Part shown: positions 1 through 8,273 of the stretch, in pieces
Position numbering within the stretch: the first letter of the stretch is position 1
How the letters are laid out: each line of letters begins with the position of its first letter
Assembly: GCF_015831355.1 (NCBI RefSeq)
Contig: NZ_JADWYR010000001.1
Location: 2,294,001-2,358,000 of the forward strand
DNA from: Panacibacter microcysteis
GTDB lineage: Bacteria; Bacteroidota; Bacteroidia; Chitinophagales; Chitinophagaceae
Reading direction: 5' to 3'
Length of the DNA stretch: 64,000 bases
Program-made: the position numbers and the translations under genes
Notes under the pieces: generated by a model
Databases searched by the model: none
What the model was told of the DNA's origin: nothing
Seen by the model: the letters and a program-made list of their open reading frames with translations, nothing else

Positions 1-40
1 GAAAGCTTACATAACCTGCAGGCAATACTGCTTTACCCAT
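1..40 (-). CDS. Possible start of a gene running off the left edge
   Basis: On the minus strand an ATG at 40-38 opens a frame that stays open to the edge of the window (13 codons, beginning M-G-K-A-V-L-P). It would be divergent from the membrane protein gene at 139. So short a stretch cannot be assigned a product, and it may be chance. Confidence 0.2.
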   Translation of the reverse strand, partial: MGKAVLPAGYVSF

Positions 41-138
41 TTGCACATCCTGCAACGCTGATATTATCTTTATTCATATATTAGTTTAAGTAATGCCCGT
101 GTGGTGAATGCCAATCGTGTACACTTAAAATATGATAT

Positions 139-612
139 ATGAATGAAGACAGCAAGCTTAAAAAGGCTGTGCTTATTACAAGCATTACGTTGTTTGTACT
201 GTCATTAACGCAAAAGAGTTTTTGTACTACGTCGGAGTGCAGTGATTCAATAATGGTATTGTTACTTGGCTGGGGTGCCATATTTTCCGATGCAGCAGGT
301 ATGGCCTGGTATGCCAACCCTCTGTTGTTTGCTGCGTGGTGGCTGCTTAAACCAAACCTCAGGTTATCCATGACATTCAGCGCATTTGCCGGTTTGCTCT
401 CTCTTTCATTTTTGATATTTGATAATATTACCGATAATGAGGGCGGCCAGGCGCATCGCATTGTTAGTCATAACGCCGGTTATTGGTTGTGGTTATCCGG
501 CTGCCTGGTAATGCTGGCAGGCACATTTGTTTTAATGTTCCGGTATAATATGCGGCATGTGGAAACATCTGCAGAGCGATGGTCTCAAAAAAGAAAAGAA
601 GATTACATGTAA
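139..612 (+). CDS. Small integral membrane protein of unknown function
   Basis: I do not recognise this 157-residue protein. It has about four hydrophobic segments (roughly residues 9-25, 38-55, 76-95 and 116-135), short polar loops and a basic C-terminus, so it is probably an inner-membrane protein. An ATG start lies just after an AT-rich stretch. A strong hairpin follows the stop codon directly (613-649), so the gene appears to be transcribed alone. It converges with the efflux operon. No catalytic motif is visible. Confidence 0.7.
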   Translation: MNEDSKLKKAVLITSITLFVLSLTQKSFCTTSECSDSIMVLLLGWGAIFSDAAGMAWYANPLLFAAWWLLKPNLRLSMTFSAFAGLLSLSFLIFDNITDNEGGQAHRIVSHNAGYWLWLSGCLVMLAGTFVLMFRYNMRHVETSAERWSQKRKEDYM

Positions 613-649
613 AAAGCAACACGGGCAACTTTGTGGCCCGTGTTGCTTT
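613..649 (+). terminator. Intrinsic terminator after the membrane protein gene
   Basis: A 14-bp perfect stem (613-626 with 636-649) with a 9-base loop begins at the last base of the stop codon and ends in TTT. Its A-rich left side and T-rich right side would let it act in both directions. Confidence 0.75.
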
Positions 650-721
650 GCCGGCTAAAGCATAACGCTGACGTACTGGTGAAACAGCCGTGATGTTTTT
701 TACCACTTCGGTAAACGGGAG

Positions 722-778
722 GCTGCAGCCGCCATAAAAAAGGGACGCACAAGTGAGTGACACAACAGGCGATGCCAT
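722..778 (-). repeat. Intergenic repeat, locus 1 (single half-site, core type 2)
   Basis: The core GCACAAGTGAGTGACACAAC lies at 747-766. The surrounding 57 bp (722-778) match 40277-40333 at all but two positions. The copy lies between the convergent membrane protein and efflux genes. A false minus-strand frame through it reads MASPVVSLTCA, which recurs at other copies. Confidence 0.9.
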
Positions 779-804
779 AAAATACCATAGCCGGTAAACA
801 AAAC

Positions 805-2256
805 TTATTGCCAGCCACCACCCAACGCACGGTACAATTGGATCAATGCAACAAACACATCTTTCCTGGTATCATTGAGTTCAAACTCTGCCTGCAATAC
901 GCTTTTTTGCGCGGTGATTACCTCGAGATAAGAAGCATAGCCGGCCACGTAAAGATCATTTGCCGAAGAAACGCCAGACCGCAACTCTTCCACCTCTTTG
1001 GATTTTAGTTGTTGCATGTGCCTTTTGTTTTCAATATCGTTGAGCCCCGTATGCACTTCTGTAAAACTGTTGATGAGCGACTGCTGAAACCTGTAAAATG
1101 CTTCCTGCTGATTTGCGCCGGCAAGTTTGTAGCTGGCATATAGCTCTTTCTTATTCAGCAATGGCGCCGTAAGACCACCGATGATGCCATACGCTACAGA
1201 TCCGGTGTTTAGCAATAAGTTTGCTTTGAATGCATTGAGGCCAAGATAGGGTGTAATGGTAAGCGAAGGTAACGATGCAGCCTTTGCAGCAGCAACATCA
1301 AACTTTGTTGCTTCGAGTTCGAGTGAAGCCTGTTGTACATCAGGCCTTCTTGTAAGCAATGTTGCAGGAATGCCTGCATTGATGATTGAAGGCAAGGTAC
1401 TGTTCAATGTATTACTATCCCTGGCTATAGATTGCGGGTAGCGGCCAAGCAGGTAGTTCATACTGTTTTCCACCTGTACAATTTCCTGTTTGGTGCTGTA
1501 TTCAAAACTTTGTGTATTGTAGAGCTGCGCCTGGAATTGTTGCACAGCAAGCTGTGTGGCACGGCCCGTTTCCTTCATTACCCTGACAATATCTAATGCA
1601 TCCTGCTGGTATTTGATATTGCGTTGGATGATCTTTAACTGGTTATCCAGCGCCAGCAGGTTGTAATACCCTGAAGCAATATCGGCCACAAGCGATGTAA
1701 CGATAAATTGCCTGCCTTTTTCAGATGCCAGCAACCTTGAAGCTGCTGCCTTTTTGCTGTTCTTTAATTTGCCCCACAAATCAATCTCCCAGTTGCTGCG
1801 CAGGCCAAGAAAAAAGTCTGGCGTAACAGGATAAGGAATGGTCCTGTCTTTATCTATGTTCTCAGAAAAATTGGTATCGAAGTTTCCAACACCGTTCATG
1901 GTATAATTACCAAACTTATCAATGCCCGTACTGGCAACCGCATTAACCGAAGGCAAAAAAGCACCTTTCGCTCTTCGCACGATGGCTTTTGCGGCCTCAA
2001 TACGCTGCATGGCTATCTGCAGGTCAGGATTGTTTAATAAAGCTGTATCAATTAAAGAAACGAGTAAGCTATCTGCAAAAAAATTGCGCCACTGTACATC
2101 TGCTATACCCACAGTATCTGAAGTTGCTATAACAAAACTATCCGGTACATTCTTTAAAGCAGGTGTTACAACAGGCTGGTAAGCTTTACAGCCTGCCATA
2201 ACAAAAATGGATGCAACCAGTATACAATTAAAACTTCTTTTATAATTATAGATCAT
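805..2256 (-). CDS. RND efflux outer-membrane factor (TolC/NodT family lipoprotein)
   Basis: This is the outer-membrane channel of a tripartite efflux pump, providing the exit duct for substrates taken up by the RND pump. The 483-residue protein begins with a lipoprotein signal peptide ending in a lipobox (V-M-A-G-C, Cys about residue 23), followed by two OEP repeats typical of the OprM/NodT group. The length fits the family. It is the last gene of a minus-strand operon, and its ATG starts two bases after the stop codon of the pump gene, so the two are almost certainly co-translated. Substrate range cannot be read from the sequence. Confidence 0.93.
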   Translation of the reverse strand: MIYNYKRSFNCILVASIFVMAGCKAYQPVVTPALKNVPDSFVIATSDTVGIADVQWRNFFADSLLVSLIDTALLNNPDLQIAMQRIEAAKAIVRRAKGAFLPSVNAVASTGIDKFGNYTMNGVGNFDTNFSENIDKDRTIPYPVTPDFFLGLRSNWEIDLWGKLKNSKKAAASRLLASEKGRQFIVTSLVADIASGYYNLLALDNQLKIIQRNIKYQQDALDIVRVMKETGRATQLAVQQFQAQLYNTQSFEYSTKQEIVQVENSMNYLLGRYPQSIARDSNTLNSTLPSIINAGIPATLLTRRPDVQQASLELEATKFDVAAAKAASLPSLTITPYLGLNAFKANLLLNTGSVAYGIIGGLTAPLLNKKELYASYKLAGANQQEAFYRFQQSLINSFTEVHTGLNDIENKRHMQQLKSKEVEELRSGVSSANDLYVAGYASYLEVITAQKSVLQAEFELNDTRKDVFVALIQLYRALGGGWQ

Positions 2257-2258
2257 GT

Positions 2259-5200
2259 TTAATTAGCGATTGGTTCTTCAATGTTGATTTCTTCAGACAA
2301 AGGTTTTTCGTGGTGCCGTGTATTGGCTTTGCCGGAAGACTTTCTGCTGCCGATGCCTGCAAAAAGCACGTATAAACCGGGTATTACAATTACGCCAAAC
2401 AACGTTCCTGTAAGCATGCCACCTGCCGCTGCAGTTCCGATTGAGCGATTACCCATAGCGCCTGCCCCGCTGGCAATACACAATGGAATAAGACCGGCAA
2501 TAAAGGCAAAAGAGGTCATGAGAATTGGCCTGAGCCTCGATACTGCACCTTCTTTGGCTGCTTCTATGATGCTTAAGCCGTGCTGCCGGCGCTGCTCTGC
2601 AAATTCAACAATAAGAATGGCGTTTTTACCGAGCAACCCTATAAGCATAATCAGGGCAACCTGTGCGTAAATGTTGTTTTCCAAACCAAGCACCTGCAAA
2701 AACAGGAAGGCACCGAATATACCTGTAGGCAAAGAAAGGATTACGGCAAGTGGCAGGGCAAAGCTTTCGTACTGTGCCGCCAGCAACAGGTACACAAACA
2801 CAAGACAGATAATGAAAATGTATATTGCCTGGTTGCCGCTTTCGATCTGCTCCCTCGTCATGCCGCTGAACTCTACCGTATAGCCACGAGGCAGCTTTGT
2901 TGCGGCCAGGTTTTGTATGGCCGTAATGGCATCGCCGCTGCTGTAGCCGTTTTCAGGGTTACCGGTAATCATTGCCGCGTTGTACATATTATAGCGGGTA
3001 ATCTGTTCCGGGCCCAATACTTTTTCCAGCGTAATAAATGTTGAATAGGGAACCATTTCATCTTTATCATTCTTCACATATAAACTCATAATATCCTGCT
3101 CTGTGCTCCGGTAAAAAGGGTAAGCCTGCAGCATTACTTTATACATCTGGTTAAAGCGTATAAAATTGGTAGCATAATAACTGCCCAGTAAAGTTTGTAA
3201 AGTGCTCATGGCATTGTCGATTGTTACACCTTTTTTAGCTGCCATTTCCTGGTCTACATGAATAACATACTGAGGAAAATTGGGATTGAAGCTTGTATAA
3301 GCCCCGCCTATGGCAGCATCTTTATTAAGTGTTTCCACAAATTGCTTCGTTACCTCGGCTGTTTGTGCAAGGCCTGTTGCTTTGTTCTTGTTTAGCAAAC
3401 GCATTTCAAAACCGCTGGCATTACCGAAACCAGGCACGGTAGGCGGTGAAAAGAACTCTATTGATGCATCTGAAATATGCCTTGTTTTTTCTTTAAAAAT
3501 CGCAATGATTTCATCTATGCTTTCTTCACGCTCTTCCCACGATTTTAAATTGATCATGGCCATGCCATAAGAAGCGCCCGATATTTCACTGATCAGGCTG
3601 TAACCGGCCAGGGTACTTACATTATCCACCTGCGCAATATTTTTCGTAGCACGTTCCACTTCATCCAAAACTTTTTCTGTTCTGTCAACAGTAGAGCCTG
3701 GCGGCGTAGTAACGTCTACATAAATCATACTCTGGTCTTCTGAAGGGATGAAGCCACCTGGCAATATGGCACCCAAACCACCAACCGCCACGCAGAAGAA
3801 AATGAACAACGCAACGGTCATCATTTTTCTGCCGGCAACCCTTGCTACAAGACCCGCATACTTTTTTTCTGTTTTATCATACCCTTTGTTGAAACTGCCA
3901 AAAAAGCGCTGCAGCAGGTTTTTCTTTTTTACAGCCGTATGATGCTTAAGCATGAGCGCACACAGTGCAGGCGTAAGCGTTAGTGCATTAATACCCGAAA
4001 TAACAATGGAGATGGCCAGCGTTAACGAGAACTGGCGGTAAAAAACACCCACCGGGCCAGACAGGAATGCAACGGGCACAAACACCGCAGACATTACCAG
4101 TGTAATAGCAATGATGGCACCGCTTATTTCTTTCATTGCAGCAATCGTTGCTTCAAGTGGTGGTAAATGATGCTCCGTCATTTTTACGTGCACGGCCTCT
4201 ACCACCACAATGGCATTGTCTACCACAATGCCAATGGCCAGTACCAGTGCAAACAGTGTAAGCATGTTAAGCGAGAAACCAAGTGCCTGCATAAACGCAA
4301 GCGTACCTACCAGCGCCACCGGCACGGCAAGTGCAGGAATAATGGTAGAACGAAAATCCTGCAGGAAGAGGAAGACCACTACAAACACCAGCAGGAATGC
4401 TTCTACCAGCGTGCGCAGCACTTCGTGTATACTGGCGTCCAGGAACCTGGACACGTCATATGCGTAGTTAAACGTCATGCCTGGTGGAAAAGAAGTTTGC
4501 TTCAACTCATCCATCTTTGTTTTGATGTTGTTGATCACATCTCTTGCATTACTGCCCGGGCGTTGTTTGATCATGATGGATGCTGATGGTTTGCCATCTG
4601 TTTTAGATGACATATCATAACTTTCTGTGCCAAACTCTACACTGGCAATGTCTTTCAGGCGCAGCACAGAGCCATCCGCATCTGCACGAAGTACAATGTT
4701 TTCGTACGCCTCGGGTGTATTGAATTTACCGGTATACTTTAATACAAACTGCGCCACCTGCCTGTCTTTGCCGGAGTTTTCTCCTATCACACCCGGCGCG
4801 GCTTCTATATTCTGGCTGCGCAACGATTTTATTACTTCTTCACTGGAAATGTTGTAGGCAAGCATGCGGTCGGGCTTTAGCCATACACGCATGGCGTAGT
4901 CACGTACACCCATAATATCTACCAGCCCCACGCCATCAATTCTTTTGAGTTCCTGCAATACATTAATGTCTGTAAAGTTGTAGATGAACTCTTCGTTCAT
5001 GGTGCTGTCTGTACTATATACATTCAGGAACAGCAGCATGGCATTCACTTCTTTTTCTGTAGTTACACCTGCACGAATCACTTCTTCCGGCAGTTCATCA
5101 AGAATAGTGGTAACACGGTTTTGCACATTAACGGCAGCCTGGTCAGGGTCTGTGCCTACTTTAAACATCACCTGTATCATGGTAACACCATTGTTACTGC

Positions 5201-5444
5201 TTACAGAATTCATGTAAGTCATACCAGGCACGCCATTAATAGCTCTTTCAAGTGGTATAGCAACGGCATTGGCACACACTTCGGCATTGGCGCCGTTATA
5301 GGTGGCCGTAACAACAACTGATGGGGGAACAATATCAGGAAACTGTGTAACAGGCAATGTAAAAAGTGCCAGTACACCTAATAGTACAATGATCAATGAA
5401 ATAACCAGTGATAAAACCGGTCTTCGTATAAATTTCTCTACCAT
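2259..5444 (-). CDS. RND multidrug efflux pump, HAE1 family (AcrB/MexB-like permease)
   Basis: The inner-membrane proton-driven pump is 1061 residues long, as expected for HAE1 proteins, with twelve membrane segments and two large periplasmic loops. The TM10 motif GKNAILIVEFA is intact, including its lysine, and so is the arginine of RLRPILMTSFAF. In TM4 the usual Asp-Asp proton-relay pair is Asp409-Asn410 (codons at 4220-4215, read GAC AAT), so one relay Asp is replaced. The gene lies between adaptor and outer-membrane factor on the minus strand, in the order adaptor-pump-channel. A 327-bp gap with a repeat element separates it from the adaptor gene. Confidence 0.95.
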   Translation of the reverse strand: MVEKFIRRPVLSLVISLIIVLLGVLALFTLPVTQFPDIVPPSVVVTATYNGANAEVCANAVAIPLERAINGVPGMTYMNSVSSNNGVTMIQVMFKVGTDPDQAAVNVQNRVTTILDELPEEVIRAGVTTEKEVNAMLLFLNVYSTDSTMNEEFIYNFTDINVLQELKRIDGVGLVDIMGVRDYAMRVWLKPDRMLAYNISSEEVIKSLRSQNIEAAPGVIGENSGKDRQVAQFVLKYTGKFNTPEAYENIVLRADADGSVLRLKDIASVEFGTESYDMSSKTDGKPSASIMIKQRPGSNARDVINNIKTKMDELKQTSFPPGMTFNYAYDVSRFLDASIHEVLRTLVEAFLLVFVVVFLFLQDFRSTIIPALAVPVALVGTLAFMQALGFSLNMLTLFALVLAIGIVVDNAIVVVEAVHVKMTEHHLPPLEATIAAMKEISGAIIAITLVMSAVFVPVAFLSGPVGVFYRQFSLTLAISIVISGINALTLTPALCALMLKHHTAVKKKNLLQRFFGSFNKGYDKTEKKYAGLVARVAGRKMMTVALFIFFCVAVGGLGAILPGGFIPSEDQSMIYVDVTTPPGSTVDRTEKVLDEVERATKNIAQVDNVSTLAGYSLISEISGASYGMAMINLKSWEEREESIDEIIAIFKEKTRHISDASIEFFSPPTVPGFGNASGFEMRLLNKNKATGLAQTAEVTKQFVETLNKDAAIGGAYTSFNPNFPQYVIHVDQEMAAKKGVTIDNAMSTLQTLLGSYYATNFIRFNQMYKVMLQAYPFYRSTEQDIMSLYVKNDKDEMVPYSTFITLEKVLGPEQITRYNMYNAAMITGNPENGYSSGDAITAIQNLAATKLPRGYTVEFSGMTREQIESGNQAIYIFIICLVFVYLLLAAQYESFALPLAVILSLPTGIFGAFLFLQVLGLENNIYAQVALIMLIGLLGKNAILIVEFAEQRRQHGLSIIEAAKEGAVSRLRPILMTSFAFIAGLIPLCIASGAGAMGNRSIGTAAAGGMLTGTLFGVIVIPGLYVLFAGIGSRKSSGKANTRHHEKPLSEEINIEEPIAN

Positions 5445-5771
5445 CCAAAATAAGTTGTAAAATGAATATTCAGTTTGGCAAACCCATTAATCTTTGCAAG
5501 TGTATCTGGTGTACCCGGCTGTTGTAGTACTATTAAGCCTCTGTTGCGTCGCACTCTTGTACTGTATTGCATTATTCAGCAGCTCCGGGTGTAACAGCGC
5601 ATGTTATCATAGCATATTGCAGCACTGCATGCAACGTCAACCCTGTAACGTGGTAACTGGTTTGCAACTGTAAGCGTGTTTGTGTACGCAGTGATGCCCA
5701 ATGATCTGAACGCACAAGTGAGTGACACAACAGGCGATGCCATATGCACTATTGCCGGTAACCAACACACA
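5445..5771. repeat. Intergenic repeat, locus 2 (paired inverted half-sites) inside the efflux operon
   Basis: The left half-site core is GTTGCGTCGCACTCTTGTAC at 5543-5562 (type 1). The right half-site core is GCACAAGTGAGTGACACAAC at 5712-5731 (type 2, opposite orientation). A 149-bp spacer separates them. They fill the 327-bp gap between the adaptor and pump genes, where efflux operons normally have only a few bases. I see no gene in the spacer. Confidence 0.9.
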
Positions 5772-6893
5772 CTACTTCATAGCCAGCAGGCTGTCTGTTT
5801 GTACCATACGTGGCTGAATGCGCATGCCATCTTTAATGTTTTGTACACCTTCGTACACGATCTTATCGCCGGCACTGAGGCCTGATTTTACGAGGAAATA
5901 TTCATTAACCCTTGTTCCTGGTGTGAAAGTTTTCATTTTAACGGTGCTGTCTGCACCCATTATAAATACATAGTTCTTATCCTGTATATCAAACACTGCT
6001 TTTTGCGGCACCAGTAAGGCATTTTGAACCCTGGTAGTAAGGCTAACCTTGCCAGATGAACCATGTTTCAGCAGCATGTCAGGGTTAGGAAATCGTGCAC
6101 GAAAAGCAATAGAACCCGTGCCCTGGTCAAACTCACCTTCCAGTGTTTCCACTTTACCGGGGCTGCTGTAAATAGTGCCATCTGCCAATACCAGCTTTAC
6201 GTTGTTGTATGGAGTCAGGTCTTTGTTTTGCAGCTTGCGTTTATAGTCGAGGTATTCGTTTTCAGACACGTTGAAGTAAGCCACCACTTCGCTAAGATCT
6301 GAAACAGTTGTAAGCAGTGTGCCTTCGTCTACAAGGCTGCCAAGTTTAAGCGGAATACGATCGAGCACACCGGTAAAAGGCGCTCTTATCATTGTATAAG
6401 ACAACCTCAGTGATGCATCTGCCTCGTAAGCTTTTGCTTCACTTAATCTTGCCTGCGCACCTTTTAATTTTGATTGCGCAAGTTCGAGCTCTGTTTTGGA
6501 GATTATTTTTTTGTCTACCAGTAACTGTATTCTTTTTATTTCGAGTTCTGCAGCATTCACTTCTGCCTGGGCATTTGCCACACCGGCTTTTGCTTTGTTT
6601 ACCTGCAATTGAAACTGCTGGTCGTTTAGCTTGAATAAAGGCTGTCCTTTTTTTACTTCTTTGCCTTCATCTACGAATATTTTTTCGAGATAGCCCTGTA
6701 CTTTGGAGCGTATTTCCACATTTTGTACGGCCTGTATATCTGCAACATAACCGTTTTGTATACTGGTATCGAGTGTGGCTAATTGTATAACCGGCAATTC
6801 AGGTGTTTCCGAGACTACTTCATTATTGTTGCCGGTGGTGCATGATGCTATTGTAATAACCATAGCATAGCTTATAAAATTCTTTACATTCAT
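5772..6893 (-). CDS. RND efflux periplasmic adaptor (AcrA/MexA family lipoprotein)
   Basis: The membrane-fusion protein links pump and channel. The preferred ATG at 6893 gives a protein of about 373 residues beginning M-N-V-K-N-F with a signal peptide and lipobox (T-I-A-S-C). An in-frame ATG 33 bases upstream (6926) would add eleven polar residues ahead of the signal peptide, which is less likely. Visible domains are a biotinyl-lipoyl segment (VEIRSKVQGYLEKIFVDEG), a long coiled-coil hairpin with heptads of Ala/Glu/Leu, the second lipoyl half (SYTMIRAPFTGVLDRI) and beta-barrel domains. It is the promoter-proximal gene of the pump operon. Confidence 0.93.
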   Translation of the reverse strand: MNVKNFISYAMVITIASCTTGNNNEVVSETPELPVIQLATLDTSIQNGYVADIQAVQNVEIRSKVQGYLEKIFVDEGKEVKKGQPLFKLNDQQFQLQVNKAKAGVANAQAEVNAAELEIKRIQLLVDKKIISKTELELAQSKLKGAQARLSEAKAYEADASLRLSYTMIRAPFTGVLDRIPLKLGSLVDEGTLLTTVSDLSEVVAYFNVSENEYLDYKRKLQNKDLTPYNNVKLVLADGTIYSSPGKVETLEGEFDQGTGSIAFRARFPNPDMLLKHGSSGKVSLTTRVQNALLVPQKAVFDIQDKNYVFIMGADSTVKMKTFTPGTRVNEYFLVKSGLSAGDKIVYEGVQNIKDGMRIQPRMVQTDSLLAMK

Positions 6894-6969
6894 TGTTACA
6901 AGAGTTTTAAAGTTAGGAATGCTCATATGGCGTATAAGCAGGCGATAAGACTTATATGTGCAACAATGA

Positions 6970-7362
6970 TCAGAAAGGAGTAAGCCTGAAAAGAAAATGG
7001 TAATGGGCAGGAACGCTGAATTTCCTGTTATTGTCTGTAAGGTGTTTTAGTTCTCTGACTGTAGCGCTGCGGAAAGCGTATTCTGCGCTGCTTTTGGCAG
7101 CATTGTTCCTGAATTGAAATTGCTGGCGGCCACTGTACTGCTTGTCGAGTTTACTTTTGAAAACATCATGGCCATCCCCATTCACATCGAGATTAAGTAA
7201 ACTGGCGAGAGCCCGTAAAAGTGAGATGTCTTTGTCTTCCTGTGCAGATTTAAGATCGGCGTAAGAATCTATTTTCTTTGAGGCAAATGGTTGCAGGGCG
7301 AAGGTTACATTCTTCAACCCGAGACAGATAAACAATAAACAACACAACCATTTTGTCAACAT
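6970..7362 (-). CDS. Small secreted protein of unknown function
   Basis: This 130-residue protein has an N-terminal signal peptide (hydrophobic residues 4-22) and a basic mature part without cysteines. I recognise no family. It lies 76 bp upstream of the adaptor gene on the same strand and could be the first gene of the efflux operon or an independent unit. It is divergent from nth. The short tract D-V-N-G-D-G-H-D resembles half a dockerin/EF-hand loop, but a single copy is not enough to claim calcium binding. Confidence 0.55.
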   Translation of the reverse strand: MLTKWLCCLLFICLGLKNVTFALQPFASKKIDSYADLKSAQEDKDISLLRALASLLNLDVNGDGHDVFKSKLDKQYSGRQQFQFRNNAAKSSAEYAFRSATVRELKHLTDNNRKFSVPAHYHFLFRLTPF

Positions 7363-7497
7363 AATTTTTTTCGATTAACTACAGGTTTGCAATAGTTAAC
7401 TTTCTCACCTGGCAGGCATTGTTAGTTTGTTGATTGTAAAGATAACAAAAACGTGCCGAAGGAGGTTGAAAGCTTTTATCAATTTTTTTCTTAATCT

Positions 7498-7526
7498 TTT
7501 GTAAAATGCGTGATCATTTACTTTAT
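7498..7526 (+). promoter_or_regulatory. Candidate Bacteroidota-type promoter for nth
   Basis: A TTTG at 7498-7501 lies 17 bp before TACTTTAT at 7519-7526, seven of eight matches to the Bacteroidota -7 consensus TAnnTTTG. The start codon is only 7 bp downstream, so the transcript would be nearly leaderless. That makes the call uncertain. Confidence 0.3.
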
Positions 7527-7533
7527 TTGAGCT

Positions 7534-8208
7534 ATGACAAAGAAAGAGCGATACCACTTTGTACTGGACTATTTTCAAACACATGTGCCCGCAGCGGAAA
7601 CTGAATTAATTTATGATAACCCCTACCAGTTGTTAGTGGCAGTCATACTTTCGGCGCAGTGTACAGATAAGCGGGTAAACATAACAACCCCTGCAATTTT
7701 TGCAAGCTTTCCCACTGTATATGATCTTGCCAAAACAGATTTCGACACTTTGTTCCCTTATATTAAAAGCATTTCGTACCCCAACAACAAAACAAGGCAC
7801 CTGATTAATATGGCGCATATGGTAGTAAATGAGTTTAACGGCGAGATACCGATGACGGTAGACGAGTTGGTAAAACTACCGGGTGTTGGAAGAAAGACTG
7901 CCAATGTAATTACATCTGTGGTGGATGCACAGCCAAATATGGCTGTAGACACACATGTATTTCGCGTATCTGCACGCATTGGCTTAACGGTAAATGCCAA
8001 AACTCCGTTGGCAGCAGAAAAACAGTTGATTACTTATATTCCCAAAGAGCTCGTGCATATTGCCCACCACTGGCTCATACTGCATGGCCGGTATGTATGT
8101 GTGGCGCGCAACCCAAAATGTGAAATATGTGGGTTACGACCTGCATGCAAATATTACCAGGCAATGCTGCGGAAAAACAAAAGCAACAGTATACCATATG
8201 CCGGATGA
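7534..8208 (+). CDS. nth: Endonuclease III, DNA glycosylase/AP lyase
   Basis: This enzyme removes oxidised pyrimidines and cleaves the abasic site in base excision repair. The 224-residue length is normal. The helix-hairpin-helix LPGVGRKTANV carries the catalytic Lys121, followed by the catalytic Asp139 in AVDTHVFRVS. The C-terminal [4Fe-4S] loop is complete, with Cys189, Cys196, Cys199 and Cys205 in C-X6-C-X2-C-X5-C spacing. It is separated from pbpC by 65 bp on the same strand, so the two may share a transcript. Confidence 0.96.
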   Translation: MTKKERYHFVLDYFQTHVPAAETELIYDNPYQLLVAVILSAQCTDKRVNITTPAIFASFPTVYDLAKTDFDTLFPYIKSISYPNNKTRHLINMAHMVVNEFNGEIPMTVDELVKLPGVGRKTANVITSVVDAQPNMAVDTHVFRVSARIGLTVNAKTPLAAEKQLITYIPKELVHIAHHWLILHGRYVCVARNPKCEICGLRPACKYYQAMLRKNKSNSIPYAG

Positions 8209-8273
8209 AAACATACGCTGATTGTGTAATGCACGTTAATTTCTTTTGCGGCTGTTGACCAATTGTTGAAACC

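Noticed and set aside
7172-7210. Calcium-binding dockerin or EF-hand in the small secreted protein
   Set aside because: Only one short D-N-G-D-like stretch is present, without a second loop or helix pattern.
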